Positions 9,409-17,955 of a stretch of 47,948 bases of DNA are shown here, in pieces. The translations under genes were made by a program, and so were the position numbers. Origin of the DNA: Sphingomonadales bacterium (GTDB taxonomy: Bacteria > Pseudomonadota > Alphaproteobacteria > Sphingomonadales > Sphingomonadaceae); NCBI GenBank assembly GCA_028870315.1, contig JAGWPW010000107.1, positions 1 through 47,948 of the forward strand, written 5' to 3'. Within the stretch, counting starts at the first letter, position 1. The number at the start of each line of letters is the position of its first letter. The notes under the pieces are model-generated. The model worked only from the letters and a program-made list of their open reading frames with translations. It was not told the origin of the DNA and searched no databases.

Positions 9409-9466
9409 GGAGCATCGCGCCGAAAAGTGGGCACCGGTTTTCGGCAATAAGCGATGCGACAACAAA
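9409..9466. repeat. palindromic repeat element, copy 1 (complete)
   Basis: Terminal inverted arms GCATCGC (9412-9418) and GCGATGC (9451-9457) flank a second pair, GCCGAAAA and TTTTCGGC, around an 11-base centre. Transcribed, it folds into one long hairpin. The 38 bases 9410-9447 recur identically at 9513-9550. It directly abuts the end of the SDR remnant. Confidence 0.75.
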
Positions 9467-9512
9467 GACCTGGAGCAGATTGGGGGTTTCAGAAATCACG
9501 CACTGTGCTCTT

Positions 9513-9557
9513 GAGCATCGCGCCGAAAAGTGGGCACCGGTTTTCGGCAAAGGGCGA
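9513..9557. repeat. palindromic repeat element, copy 2 (3' arm lost)
   Basis: The 38 bases at 9513-9550 match copy 1 exactly and include the inner inverted repeat GCCGAAAA / TTTTCGGC. The outer right arm GCGATGC is missing, and the sequence runs instead into the terminator of the minus-strand transcript at 9560. Confidence 0.72.
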
Positions 9558-9690
9558 CACAAAAAAGGCCCCCGTTCCGAAGAAACAGGGGCCTTCCGGG
9601 ATAATGCCACCGGCCGCTTGGACGGGAGGGGGGTCTCGGCGCGGTGACAAGGAGGAAATGCGCGAAGCGCAGGGCCGTTCCCGGTTGCCG
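9558..9690 (-). ncRNA. candidate small RNA with C/U-rich anti-Shine-Dalgarno loops
   Basis: No convincing protein is encoded here, but the minus strand shows an ordered set of RNA structures. A small hairpin TGCGC-TTC-GCGCA (9659-9671) is followed by an unpaired TTTCCTCCTT. Next is a stem of 11 pairs with one bulge (9637-9648 with 9606-9616), presenting a 20-base loop rich in C and U (ACCCCCCTCCC). Last is a strong terminator with a U-tract. One pair in the long stem is G-U on the minus strand but would be a C-A mismatch on the plus strand, which supports this direction. The two exposed CCUCC motifs resemble those of alphaproteobacterial anti-SD small RNAs. The 5' end is a guess. It could instead be the structured 3' UTR of the tldE/pmbA gene, which reads toward it from 9822. 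Confidence 0.5.
9560..9595 (-). terminator. Rho-independent terminator (minus strand)
   Basis: On the minus strand, AAGGCCCC (9588-9595) pairs with GGGGCCTT (9565-9572). The stem continues inward through GTT/AAC to a C(TTCG)G tetraloop and is followed by a run of T residues. It is a textbook intrinsic terminator, and the U-tract is present only in the minus direction. Confidence 0.9.
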
Positions 9691-9742
9691 CAAATTTTTT
9701 GGCGGGCTCATGAGGCCTGTGCGCCGACGGGTGTCGAGGGCT

Positions 9743-9820
9743 GGAGCATCGCGCAAAATGGGGAAACCGGGCTTTCATCTGCGATGGACTGCGCTTCGGC
9801 AAAAGCGATGCGACAACCAA
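9743..9820. repeat. palindromic repeat element, copy 3 (diverged, longer)
   Basis: It begins GGAGCATCGCGC like copies 1 and 2 and ends CTTCGGCAAAAGCGATGCGACAACC like copy 1, but the centre is replaced and about 20 bases longer. It stops two bases before the stop codon of the neighbouring tldE/pmbA gene. The outer arms GCATCGC / GCGATGC are kept. Confidence 0.6.
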
Positions 9821-9821
9821 A

Positions 9822-11168
9822 CTAATCCCCCGCGACCGTCATCGCGTCGATCCGCAGCGTCGGCACATTGACCGCGCGGTGCCATTCGAGATCGTCCGCC
9901 GGGCGCAGCGTCTTGAACATGGCGAGCAGATTGCCGGCGATGGTGAATTCAGCCACCGGCCCGGCGATCGCACCGCCGCTGATCCGGAAGCCCGCCGCCC
10001 CGCGGCTGTAATCGCCGGTGACGCCATTGACCCCGTGGCCGATCAGTTCGGTGACATAGACGCCGTCGGCGATATCGGCGATCAGCGCCCCGCGCGAGAG
10101 AGGGCCGGGGGCGAGATGGACATTGCTCGCCGAGACATGCGGCGCGCCGCCGCCACCGCGCGCGGCATGGCCGGTGGGCGATCGGCCGAGCTGGCGTGCG
10201 GCGGCGCTGTCCATCAGCCAGCCGGTGAGCCGGCCGTTCTCGACGAGATGGCGCCGGGCGGTGGGCAGCCCCTCGCCGTCGAAGGGGCGCGAACGCAGGC
10301 CGCGGCGCAGGTGCGGCTCGTCGGTGATGGTGACCGCGCTGTCGAAGATCTGCGCTTCCTCGTGGTCGAGCAGGAAGCTTGCCCGGCGGGCGATCGCACT
10401 GCCGCTCATCGCGCCGATGAGATGGCCGATCAGCGTGCTGCCGACCCTGGGGTCGAACACCACCGGCATCGGCCCGCTCTTCAGCCGTCCGGGATTGACC
10501 CGTGCCACCGCCCGTTCGGCGGCCAGCGCGCCGATCGCGGCGGGCGTGGGCAGATCGTCGCCATGCCGGGCCGAGCGCCACGCATAATCGCGCTGCATCG
10601 CCGATCCCTCGCCCGCGACCACGCTGACGCTGAGCGAATGGCTGGTCGCGGCATAGGCGCCTGCAAAGCCGTGGCTGGTGGCAAGCGCGACCAGCGCGCG
10701 GCCGGCACCGGCCGCGCCGCCCTCGCTGTTGGTGACCCCCGCGACCGCGCGCGCCGCCGCCTCGGCCGCTTCGGCTGCCTCGCGCAGCGCTTGCGGGCGG
10801 GGCTCGGTGCGATCCTCAAGGTCGAGCGCCGGCGCCGGCCCGCGCAGCAGCAGCGCTTCGGGGGCGAGCCCGGCATAGCGATCCTCGGGCGCGGCCCGTG
10901 CCATCGCCACCGCGCGCGCGGCCAGCTCGTCGAGCGCCGCCGCGTCGAAATCGGTCGAACCGATGCTGGCCGAGCGCTGGCCGACGAACACCCGCAGCGC
11001 AAGGCGCTCGCTTTCCGAGCGTTCGACGTCCTCGAGCCGCCCGAGGCGCACCGAAACACTCTCCGAGGCGTCGGCGGCATAGACCGCATCGGCGGCATCG
11101 GCGCCGGCCCGGCGCGCGCGCGCCACCAGCGCGCTGGCCCGATCGCGCGCATCATCGAGGTTCAGCAT
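9822..11168 (-). CDS. pmbA: TldE/PmbA, metalloprotease-complex subunit
   Basis: 448 residues, the normal length for PmbA/TldE. The family pattern is visible: VRLGRLEDVERSES early, then LRVFVGQRSAS, MPVVFDPRVGSTLIGHL, SFLLDHEEAQIFD, and the C-terminal GVNGVTGDYSRGAAGFRI, EFTIAGNLLAMF and RIDAMTVAG. TldE lacks the HExxxH zinc site of its partner TldD, as here. Together they form a heterodimeric protease that cleaves unfolded peptides and matures some modified peptides (microcin B17 in E. coli). The partner tldD is at 19399, on the other strand. The ORF upstream (11243-11653) is on the same strand and may share its transcript. Confidence 0.93.
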   Translation of the reverse strand: MLNLDDARDRASALVARARRAGADAADAVYAADASESVSVRLGRLEDVERSESERLALRVFVGQRSASIGSTDFDAAALDELAARAVAMARAAPEDRYAGLAPEALLLRGPAPALDLEDRTEPRPQALREAAEAAEAAARAVAGVTNSEGGAAGAGRALVALATSHGFAGAYAATSHSLSVSVVAGEGSAMQRDYAWRSARHGDDLPTPAAIGALAAERAVARVNPGRLKSGPMPVVFDPRVGSTLIGHLIGAMSGSAIARRASFLLDHEEAQIFDSAVTITDEPHLRRGLRSRPFDGEGLPTARRHLVENGRLTGWLMDSAAARQLGRSPTGHAARGGGGAPHVSASNVHLAPGPLSRGALIADIADGVYVTELIGHGVNGVTGDYSRGAAGFRISGGAIAGPVAEFTIAGNLLAMFKTLRPADDLEWHRAVNVPTLRIDAMTVAGD

Positions 11169-11242
11169 GGTGGCAACAAGACTCCCTTACCGCACGGCCG
11201 GCGCGCGCGGCACGTCATAAGCGCGGGCCGCGCGGGCGCAAC

Positions 11243-11653
11243 TCAGGAAAAAAGCGCGCCGAGCAGGCGGAAGGCGGCGGTGACCGCAAACGGCAGGCCG
11301 ATCGCCAGCAGCCACACCATCGCCGCATCGCGCCGGTACCAGCGGGCGAGCGCGGGGTCGCTCGCCTGATCGTCGCTCAGCCGGTTCCAGCGTCGCTCGA
11401 AGCGGCGGCACGACGGGATGATCGCGGCGACGAGGATGATGAGCGCGAGATAGGGCAGCAGCGAATCGCCCTCGTTCTTGAGCGCGCTCATCGTCACGAA
11501 AATCTGGAGCGCGGTATAGACCAGCAGCGCATAGGCGATGGTGTCGCTCATCCGCCGCCGCCAGTCGCGCGCCCGGCGCTGCGGTTCGATCATCGGCACG
11601 GGATCGGCGCGGGCACCGGCAGCGCGCCCGGCGTCCCGCCAGCCATTGACCAT
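11243..11653 (-). CDS. small integral membrane protein, unknown function
   Basis: 136 residues. A basic N-terminal part (about 35 residues, many Arg) is followed by hydrophobic segments TIAYALLVYTALQIFVTM, LLPYLALIILVAAIIP and VWLLAIGLPFAVTAAFRLL, so I predict three transmembrane helices in the inner membrane. A charged loop (CRRFERRWNRLSDDQ) lies between the second and third. I do not recognise the family. ATG 11653 has a good SD (AGGAG, about 10 bases upstream). An internal Met at MSDTIAYAL would also give a plausible membrane protein. It is divergent from lptB and lies 74 bases upstream of tldE/pmbA on the same strand. Confidence 0.7.
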   Translation of the reverse strand: MVNGWRDAGRAAGARADPVPMIEPQRRARDWRRRMSDTIAYALLVYTALQIFVTMSALKNEGDSLLPYLALIILVAAIIPSCRRFERRWNRLSDDQASDPALARWYRRDAAMVWLLAIGLPFAVTAAFRLLGALFS

Positions 11654-11816
11654 CGGCGCTCTCTCCTCTTCCCGTTTGTTCGCGAATAAAACACCAATGC
11701 CGGCCATAAGCAAGGCGCACGCGCGGCAGGGGACGAAGGTAGCCATGCAGGAAGCCTGCCAATTCGCGCCGCGCGCCGCTTGCCCTGACCGAATCACGGC
11801 TTTAGACAGCCACCAC

Positions 11817-12599
<783 letters not shown>

Positions 12600-12703
12600 G
12601 CCCGGACACCGGCACGCGACAAGCGACCACGGCTCGCGGTGCCCAAGGGCAGGGTGGTTTGCCCGGATTGCCCCCTGCACGGTCCCTGACAGGGCGGTAA
12701 CCG

Positions 12704-14221
12704 GTGGCGATGGGGCCGCGCCTCGATCTCCGCCAGACGCAGTCGCTGGTGATGACCCCGGCGCTGCAACAGGCGATCCGGCTGCTCGCGCTTTCCAACC
12801 TCGAAATCGAGGCCTTCATCGGCGAGGCGATCGAAAGCAATCCGCTGCTCGAAATGGCGAGCGTGCCGGCTGCCGAACCCGTCGCCGAGGACCACCGCCG
12901 CACCTCGCTCGAACGCTCGCCGGTCGATCAGCTGATCGGCGAGGGCCGCGCCGCCGAGGACCGCCCGCTCGACATCGATGACGCGATCGACCGCGACCGC
13001 GACACCGGCGAGGCGGCCGATCAAGCACCCTTCGCGCGCGCGGCCGAGCTCGCAGAAGCGGGCGGCGCCGACTTCAGCTCCGCCACGGCAGGCGAGCCCG
13101 GCCTCGATGCCGGCGAGCGCGGCAGTGGCCCGCCCACGCTTGCCGAGCATCTTCATGCCCAGATCGGCGCGGTGTGCCGCGATCCGCGCCAGACCTTTCT
13201 TGCCCGGGCGCTGATCGATAATCTCGACGAGGCGGGTTATCTCACCCAGAGCCTTTCGCAGTTCGCCGATGATCTCGCGGTGCCTTTCGCCGAGGCGGCA
13301 GCGGCGCTCGACCTCGTCCAGACGCTCGATCCGACCGGTATCGGCGCGCGCAGCCTTGCCGAATGCATCATGCTCCAGGCGCGCGAGGCCGATCGCTACG
13401 ATCCGGCGATGGCAAAGCTGATCGACAATCTGGAGCTTGTCGCGCGCGGCGACATCGCCCGGTTGCGCCGGATCTGCGGAGTCGATCACGAGGATCTGGC
13501 CGACATGCTCGCCGAGTTGCGCCGCTATGATCCCAAGCCCGGGCTCGCCTTCGGCGGCGGCGGCGGCGAGCCGGTGGTGCCCGACATCCTGCTGTCCGCC
13601 GCGCCCGGCGGCGGCTGGACGATCGCCATCAATCAGGCGACCCTGCCCAGGGTGCTGGTCAACCGCAGCTATTATCTCGAAATGCGCGGCGCCAGCAGCG
13701 ATCGCGTCGCGCGGGCGTGGCTTTCGGAAAAGCTTGCCGATGCGAACTGGCTGCTGAAGGCGCTCGACCAGCGCCAGAAGACGATCCTCAAGGTCGCCGG
13801 GGAAATCGTCCGCCAGCAGGATGGCTTCTTCCGCCACGGCATCGCGAAATTGAAGCCGCTGACGCTGCGCGCGGTTGCCGATACCATTGGCATGCACGAA
13901 TCGACGGTCAGCCGCGTGACCTCGAACAAATATCTGCATTGCGCGCGCGGCACCTTTGAACTCAAATATTTCTTCACCTCGGGCGTCGGCTCGACCGACG
14001 GCGAGGGTCAGGCCTCGGCGGCGGCGGTGAAGGCTGCGATCCGCGCGCTGATCGATGCCGAGGATCCGCGGGCGATCCTTTCCGACGACACGCTGGTCGA
14101 ACTGCTCGGGCAGAAGGGCTTCGAACTCGCGCGGCGCACCGTCGCCAAATATCGCGAGGCGATCGGGCTTGGCAGTTCGGTCCAGCGCCGGCGCGAAAAG
14201 CTGCTGTCGAGCATGGTGTAG
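12704..14221 (+). CDS. rpoN: RNA polymerase sigma-54 factor RpoN
   Basis: 505 residues, normal for sigma-54, which directs RNA polymerase to -24/-12 promoters under control of AAA+ activators. Region I begins LDLRQTQSLVMTPALQQA, followed by an acidic region II (about residues 70-140). The core-binding region has PDILLSAA and LVNRSYYLEM. The helix-turn-helix reads TLRAVADTIGMHESTVSRVT. The RpoN box near the C-terminus is ARRTVAKYRE, one variant of the consensus ARRTVAKYRE/D. The start is GTG 12704 (giving M-A-M-G-P-R) or ATG 12710, and I keep GTG because the extra residues look family-like. It follows lptB in the same direction. Confidence 0.97.
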   Translation: MAMGPRLDLRQTQSLVMTPALQQAIRLLALSNLEIEAFIGEAIESNPLLEMASVPAAEPVAEDHRRTSLERSPVDQLIGEGRAAEDRPLDIDDAIDRDRDTGEAADQAPFARAAELAEAGGADFSSATAGEPGLDAGERGSGPPTLAEHLHAQIGAVCRDPRQTFLARALIDNLDEAGYLTQSLSQFADDLAVPFAEAAAALDLVQTLDPTGIGARSLAECIMLQAREADRYDPAMAKLIDNLELVARGDIARLRRICGVDHEDLADMLAELRRYDPKPGLAFGGGGGEPVVPDILLSAAPGGGWTIAINQATLPRVLVNRSYYLEMRGASSDRVARAWLSEKLADANWLLKALDQRQKTILKVAGEIVRQQDGFFRHGIAKLKPLTLRAVADTIGMHESTVSRVTSNKYLHCARGTFELKYFFTSGVGSTDGEGQASAAAVKAAIRALIDAEDPRAILSDDTLVELLGQKGFELARRTVAKYREAIGLGSSVQRRREKLLSSMV

Positions 14222-14341
14222 CGCGGGCTTCCCCGGCCTGGCCCCCGCGAATCGATTCGACAGCCCCTGCACGCAAGCGTAGCATGGCGCCCGTGTCCGG
14301 CGTTGCCGGACCGGGGGAGAAAGGGTGCCGGAACACCCGCC

Positions 14342-15328
14342 ATGAAGCTGCTTGCCAGCCTTGGCCTCGGCCTTCTTGCCGCCAGTCTTGCCGTCGGCGC
14401 GCGCGCGCATGCGTTCATCGCGCTGCAACCGCCCGCTGCGCATCCGGCAACCGCGCCCGACGGCACGGCCGGCGCGCAGCAGGTGCCGGTCGCGCTCGAT
14501 GCCACCCGCCGGCTCAGCGTGCCGGTGCGGATCGATGGCGAGCAGCTCCATTTCCTGATCGACACCGCCTCCACCCGCTCGGTGATCGCCAGCGACGTCG
14601 CGACCCGGCTCGCGCTGGGCGCGGGCGGCAAGCTGGAGATCGTCCATATCGGCGGTGTCGATCAGGTGCCCTCGGTGATCATCCCGGCGCTGAGCTTTTC
14701 CGATATCGCGCTGAGCGATGTCGAGGCGCCTGCGCTGCTGCGCGGCAATCTCGGCAGCGACGGGCTGCTCGGGCTCGACGTGCTGCGCAATGACCGTCTT
14801 TCGATCGATTTCACCCATCAGGCGCGGCTGACGGTCACCCCCTCGCCGCGCCACCCGGAGCGCGAGCGGCTGACCGGCGACAGCGACCTGATCATCGTCA
14901 CCGCGCGCTCGCGGCTTGGCGAGCTCGTCGTCACCGATGCCGAGATCGACGGCACCCCGCTCGCGGTGATCCTCGATACCGGCGCCGAGGAAAGCATCGG
15001 CAACCCCGCGCTCGCCCGCCTGCTTGCGCGGCGCAGCGTCGAAATCGGTGGCCTGCACCCCACCGTGCTCACCAGCGTCACCGGTGCGGTGCTGAAGGCG
15101 AATTACACCTCGATCGCCAGCATGCGCATCGGCGGGGTCATCATCCACAACGTGCCGATGGCGTTCGGCGACCTGGAGACCTTCCGGCATTTCGGCCTCG
15201 TCAAGCGGCCGGCGCTGCTGCTCGGGATGAGCACGCTGAGCGCCTTTTCGCGGGTGACGATCGACTTTCCGCGGCGCGAGATCCATTTCGTGATGAGCCG
15301 GCATGCGGCGGTGGCGGACGGCGGTTAA
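14342..15328 (+). CDS. exported retropepsin-like aspartic protease, two domains
   Basis: 328 residues with a signal peptide (MKLLASLGLGLLAASLAVG, cleavage near residue 23), so it is probably periplasmic. Two pepsin-like half domains follow. The first has FLIDTASTRSVI with Asp74, then GLLGLDVLRNDRLSIDF. The second has VILDTGAEESIG with Asp212, then LLLGMSTLSAFSRVTIDF. The second half carries the classic DTG triad. The first has DTA, so its glycine is replaced. The two halves could still form one active site. The open frame begins 13 codons upstream, but the signal peptide sets the start at 14342. A short hairpin (14295-14311) lies in the 120-base gap after rpoN. Confidence 0.87.
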   Translation: MKLLASLGLGLLAASLAVGARAHAFIALQPPAAHPATAPDGTAGAQQVPVALDATRRLSVPVRIDGEQLHFLIDTASTRSVIASDVATRLALGAGGKLEIVHIGGVDQVPSVIIPALSFSDIALSDVEAPALLRGNLGSDGLLGLDVLRNDRLSIDFTHQARLTVTPSPRHPERERLTGDSDLIIVTARSRLGELVVTDAEIDGTPLAVILDTGAEESIGNPALARLLARRSVEIGGLHPTVLTSVTGAVLKANYTSIASMRIGGVIIHNVPMAFGDLETFRHFGLVKRPALLLGMSTLSAFSRVTIDFPRREIHFVMSRHAAVADGG

Positions 15329-15331
15329 GCC

Positions 15332-15351
15332 CGCGCTCTTTCGCGCGTTTT
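15332..15351 (+). terminator. short hairpin with T-run after the protease gene
   Basis: CGCGC (15332-15336) and GCGCG (15343-15347) with a 6-base loop, followed by TTTT. It lies 3 bases after the protease stop, in the short gap before the convergent nadB. The stem is only 5 bp, so the call is modest. Confidence 0.45.
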
Positions 15352-15364
15352 GAAACGGTGCGCC

Positions 15365-16963
15365 TTAAGGCTCCAGCACCGTGTCGCGCGCCTCGGGCAG
15401 CGTCGCCGGGTAATCGAGCGTGTAATGCAGGCCGCGGCTCTCGTGCCGCTTCAGCGCCGAGCGCACGATGAGATCGGCGCTCTGCAACAGGTTCCTCAGC
15501 TCGATGAGGTCGGTGGTGACGCGGAACTGGCCGTAATATTCCTCGACCTCGCCCGCCAGCATGGCGATGCGGTGCTGGGCGCGTTCGAGCCGCTTCGTCG
15601 TGCGCACGATGCCGACGTAATTCCACATGAAGCGGCGGATTTCGGTCCAGTTCTGCTTGATGATCACCTCCTCGTCCGAGGAGGTGACGCGGCTTGCGTC
15701 CCAGGCAAGAACCGGCGGCGGCGCCTCGTAGCTGTCCCAGCAATCGAGAATGTCGCAGGCCGCCGCCTCGCCGAAGACGAAGCATTCGAGCAGCGAATTG
15801 GAGGCGAGACGGTTGGCGCCGTGAAGTCCGCTCTCGGTGCATTCGCCCACCGCGTAGAGCCCGGGAAGGTCGGTCCGCCCGGCAAGGTCGATGATGATTC
15901 CGCCGCAGGTGTAATGCTGTGCGGGCACCACCGGGATCGGCTCCTTCGTCATGTCGATGCCGAGCGCGAGCAGCCTTTCATGAATCGTCGGGAAATGGCC
16001 GCGGACGAATTCCGGCGGTTTGTGGCTGATGTCGAGATGGACATAGTCGAGCCCCAGCCGCTTGATCTCATGGTCGATCGCGCGGGCGACGATGTCGCGC
16101 GGGGCAAGCTCGCCGCGCGGATCGAAATCGGGCATGAAGCGATGGCCGGCGCCGGGATGGCCCGGCGGGATGACGAGATGCCCGCCCTCGCCACGCACCG
16201 CCTCGGTGATAAGGAAGTTCTTGGTTTCAAGATTATAGAGGCAGGTCGGGTGGAACTGCATCATCTCCATGTTGGCAACGCGCGCGCCCGCGCGCCAGGC
16301 CATGGCGATGCCGTCGCCCGTCGCCCCGCGCGGCGCGGTCGAGAACTGGTAGACGCGGCCCGCGCCGCCGCTCGCCAGCACCGTCACATGCGCGCAATGC
16401 GCCTCGACGTGGCCCGTTGCCTCGTCGAGCGCATAGACCCCCCAGACCCGGCCCGAACCCGAATAGCGCAATTCGTGCCGCCCGGTGATGAGGTCGATGC
16501 AGGCCTGATGCGCGAGCATGGTGATGTTGGGGTGCGCGCGCGCCGCTTCGAGCAGCGCCTCCTGCACCGCGAGCCCGGTCGCGTCATGGACATGGGCGAT
16601 GCGGCGGTGCGAATGGCCGCCCTCGCGGGTCAGGTGCAGGGCATTGCCCCCGGACCCTTCGCGCATGTCGAAGGGCACGCCGAGCGCGGCGAGCCGGGCG
16701 ATCGCCTGCGGCGCGCGCTCGACGACGAATTCGACCGTTTCCAGCCGGTTGAGCCCGGCGCCGGCGATCATCGTGTCGCGGATATGATCCTCGAAGGTGT
16801 CGCTCTCGTCGAGCACCGCGGCGATCCCGCCCTGCGCCCAGGCGGTCGAGCCGGTGCCGAGCGCGCCCTTGGCCAGCACCAGCACCTTCAGCGTTTCGGC
16901 CAGCGCCAGCGCCGCGGTCAGTCCGGCGGCGCCCGAGCCGACGATGATGACGTCGGCTTTCAC
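15365..16963 (-). CDS. nadB: L-aspartate oxidase NadB
   Basis: 532 residues, normal for NadB, the FAD enzyme that oxidises L-aspartate to iminoaspartate in the first step of de novo NAD synthesis. Motifs are the N-terminal FAD-binding VIIVGSGAAGLTAAL, the substrate region GSTAWAQGGIAAVL, GGHSHRRIAHVHDATG, EMMQFHPTCLY, HYTCGGIIIDLAGRTDLPG and LHGANRLASNSLLE. The C-terminal helical domain follows. The start is GTG 16961-16963, which overlaps the stop of the upstream ABC ATPase gene by four bases (GTGA), so the two are probably co-expressed. nadA and nadC are not in the window. Confidence 0.96.
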   Translation of the reverse strand: MKADVIIVGSGAAGLTAALALAETLKVLVLAKGALGTGSTAWAQGGIAAVLDESDTFEDHIRDTMIAGAGLNRLETVEFVVERAPQAIARLAALGVPFDMREGSGGNALHLTREGGHSHRRIAHVHDATGLAVQEALLEAARAHPNITMLAHQACIDLITGRHELRYSGSGRVWGVYALDEATGHVEAHCAHVTVLASGGAGRVYQFSTAPRGATGDGIAMAWRAGARVANMEMMQFHPTCLYNLETKNFLITEAVRGEGGHLVIPPGHPGAGHRFMPDFDPRGELAPRDIVARAIDHEIKRLGLDYVHLDISHKPPEFVRGHFPTIHERLLALGIDMTKEPIPVVPAQHYTCGGIIIDLAGRTDLPGLYAVGECTESGLHGANRLASNSLLECFVFGEAAACDILDCWDSYEAPPPVLAWDASRVTSSDEEVIIKQNWTEIRRFMWNYVGIVRTTKRLERAQHRIAMLAGEVEEYYGQFRVTTDLIELRNLLQSADLIVRSALKRHESRGLHYTLDYPATLPEARDTVLEP

Positions 16964-17898
16964 CCCCGCTCGCTCGTCAGGCTGACGAAGACATCCTCCA
17001 GATCGGCCTCGCGCGTCGTGACATCGAGGATGCCGTAGCCCTGCCCCTGCACCCGCGCCAGCACCTCGCCGGCGTTGCTGCGGTCCTTGTCGTAGGTGAT
17101 CTCGACCAGCCTTGGCCCCTTGAGCTCGCTCTTCAGGAAGGCGGGATCGTCGGGCGCTGCTGCCGCGTCGCGGTCGAGCGCCAGCACCACGACCTTCTCG
17201 CGGGCCATCTCCAGAAATTCATGCGTCGGCTTGTTGGCGACAAGCTTGCCGTGATTGATGATCGCGATGCGGTCGCACAGCTGCTCGGCTTCTTCGAGGT
17301 AATGGGTGGTGAGCACCACCGTGACCCCCTCGCCGTTGAGCCGCTTGACCAGTTCCCACAGCTGTCGGCGCAGCTCGACGTCCACCCCGGCGGTCGGCTC
17401 GTCGAGCACCAGCACCGGCGGCGAATGCACCATCGCCTTGGCAACGAGCAGCCGCCGCTTCATGCCCCCCGACAGCGTGCGCGCATAGGCGCGCGCCTTG
17501 TCGGAGAGATGCACCGCGGCAAGCAGTTCGGCCGAGCGCCGCTGCGCCCTGGGCACGCCATAGAGCCCCGCCTGGTTCTCCAGAACCTCGACGGGGGTGA
17601 AGAAGGGATCGAAGACGATTTCCTGCGGAACGATGCCGATCGAGCGCTTGGCGTTGCGGCTGTTGGCGTCAATGTCGAAACCCCAGATCGTGGCGCTGCC
17701 CGCGGTCTTCATGACGAGCCCGGCGAGGATGTTGATCAGCGTCGATTTGCCGGCGCCATTCGGGCCGAGCAGGCCGAAGATTTCGCCCTGCGGCACATCG
17801 AAGCTGACATCATCGAGCGCGAGCTTGCCTTCGGCGCCGCCGCTGCCGGCGTAACGCTTGACAAGATGGCGGATGGCGATCGCGGGAGGCATTGTCAT
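16960..17898 (-). CDS. ABC-2 type transporter ATP-binding protein
   Basis: 312 residues. An ABC domain occupies the first 230 residues: Walker A GLLGPNGAGKSTL, Q-loop region IVPQEIVFDPFF, signature TLSGGMKRRLL, Walker B VLVLDEPTAGVD and H-loop TTHYLEEAEQL. About 80 further residues (REKVVVLALDRDA onward) form the C-terminal domain seen in ABC-2 exporters. No membrane-permease gene is adjacent, so the partner must be encoded elsewhere and the substrate cannot be inferred. The stop overlaps the GTG start of nadB. The family resemblance is to the YadG-like group. Confidence 0.93.
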   Translation of the reverse strand: MTMPPAIAIRHLVKRYAGSGGAEGKLALDDVSFDVPQGEIFGLLGPNGAGKSTLINILAGLVMKTAGSATIWGFDIDANSRNAKRSIGIVPQEIVFDPFFTPVEVLENQAGLYGVPRAQRRSAELLAAVHLSDKARAYARTLSGGMKRRLLVAKAMVHSPPVLVLDEPTAGVDVELRRQLWELVKRLNGEGVTVVLTTHYLEEAEQLCDRIAIINHGKLVANKPTHEFLEMAREKVVVLALDRDAAAAPDDPAFLKSELKGPRLVEITYDKDRSNAGEVLARVQGQGYGILDVTTREADLEDVFVSLTSERG

Positions 17899-17955
17899 GC
17901 GCCCCCCTTATGCGCAGCAGGGCGAGCGGGTAAAGGGGCCGCGAAATCGCGCCGT

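Noticed and set aside
9558-9690. SRP (4.5S) or 6S RNA
   Set aside because: The conserved GGAAGGAAGC-type SRP tetraloop motif is absent, and the long central-bubble hairpin of 6S is not visible. A generic anti-SD sRNA fits better.
9658-9825. Possible 55-codon plus-strand ORF starting ATG 9658 after AAGGAGG
   Set aside because: The apparent SD is only two bases from the ATG and is the antisense of the CCUCC motif of the candidate sRNA. The peptide runs through repeat copy 3.
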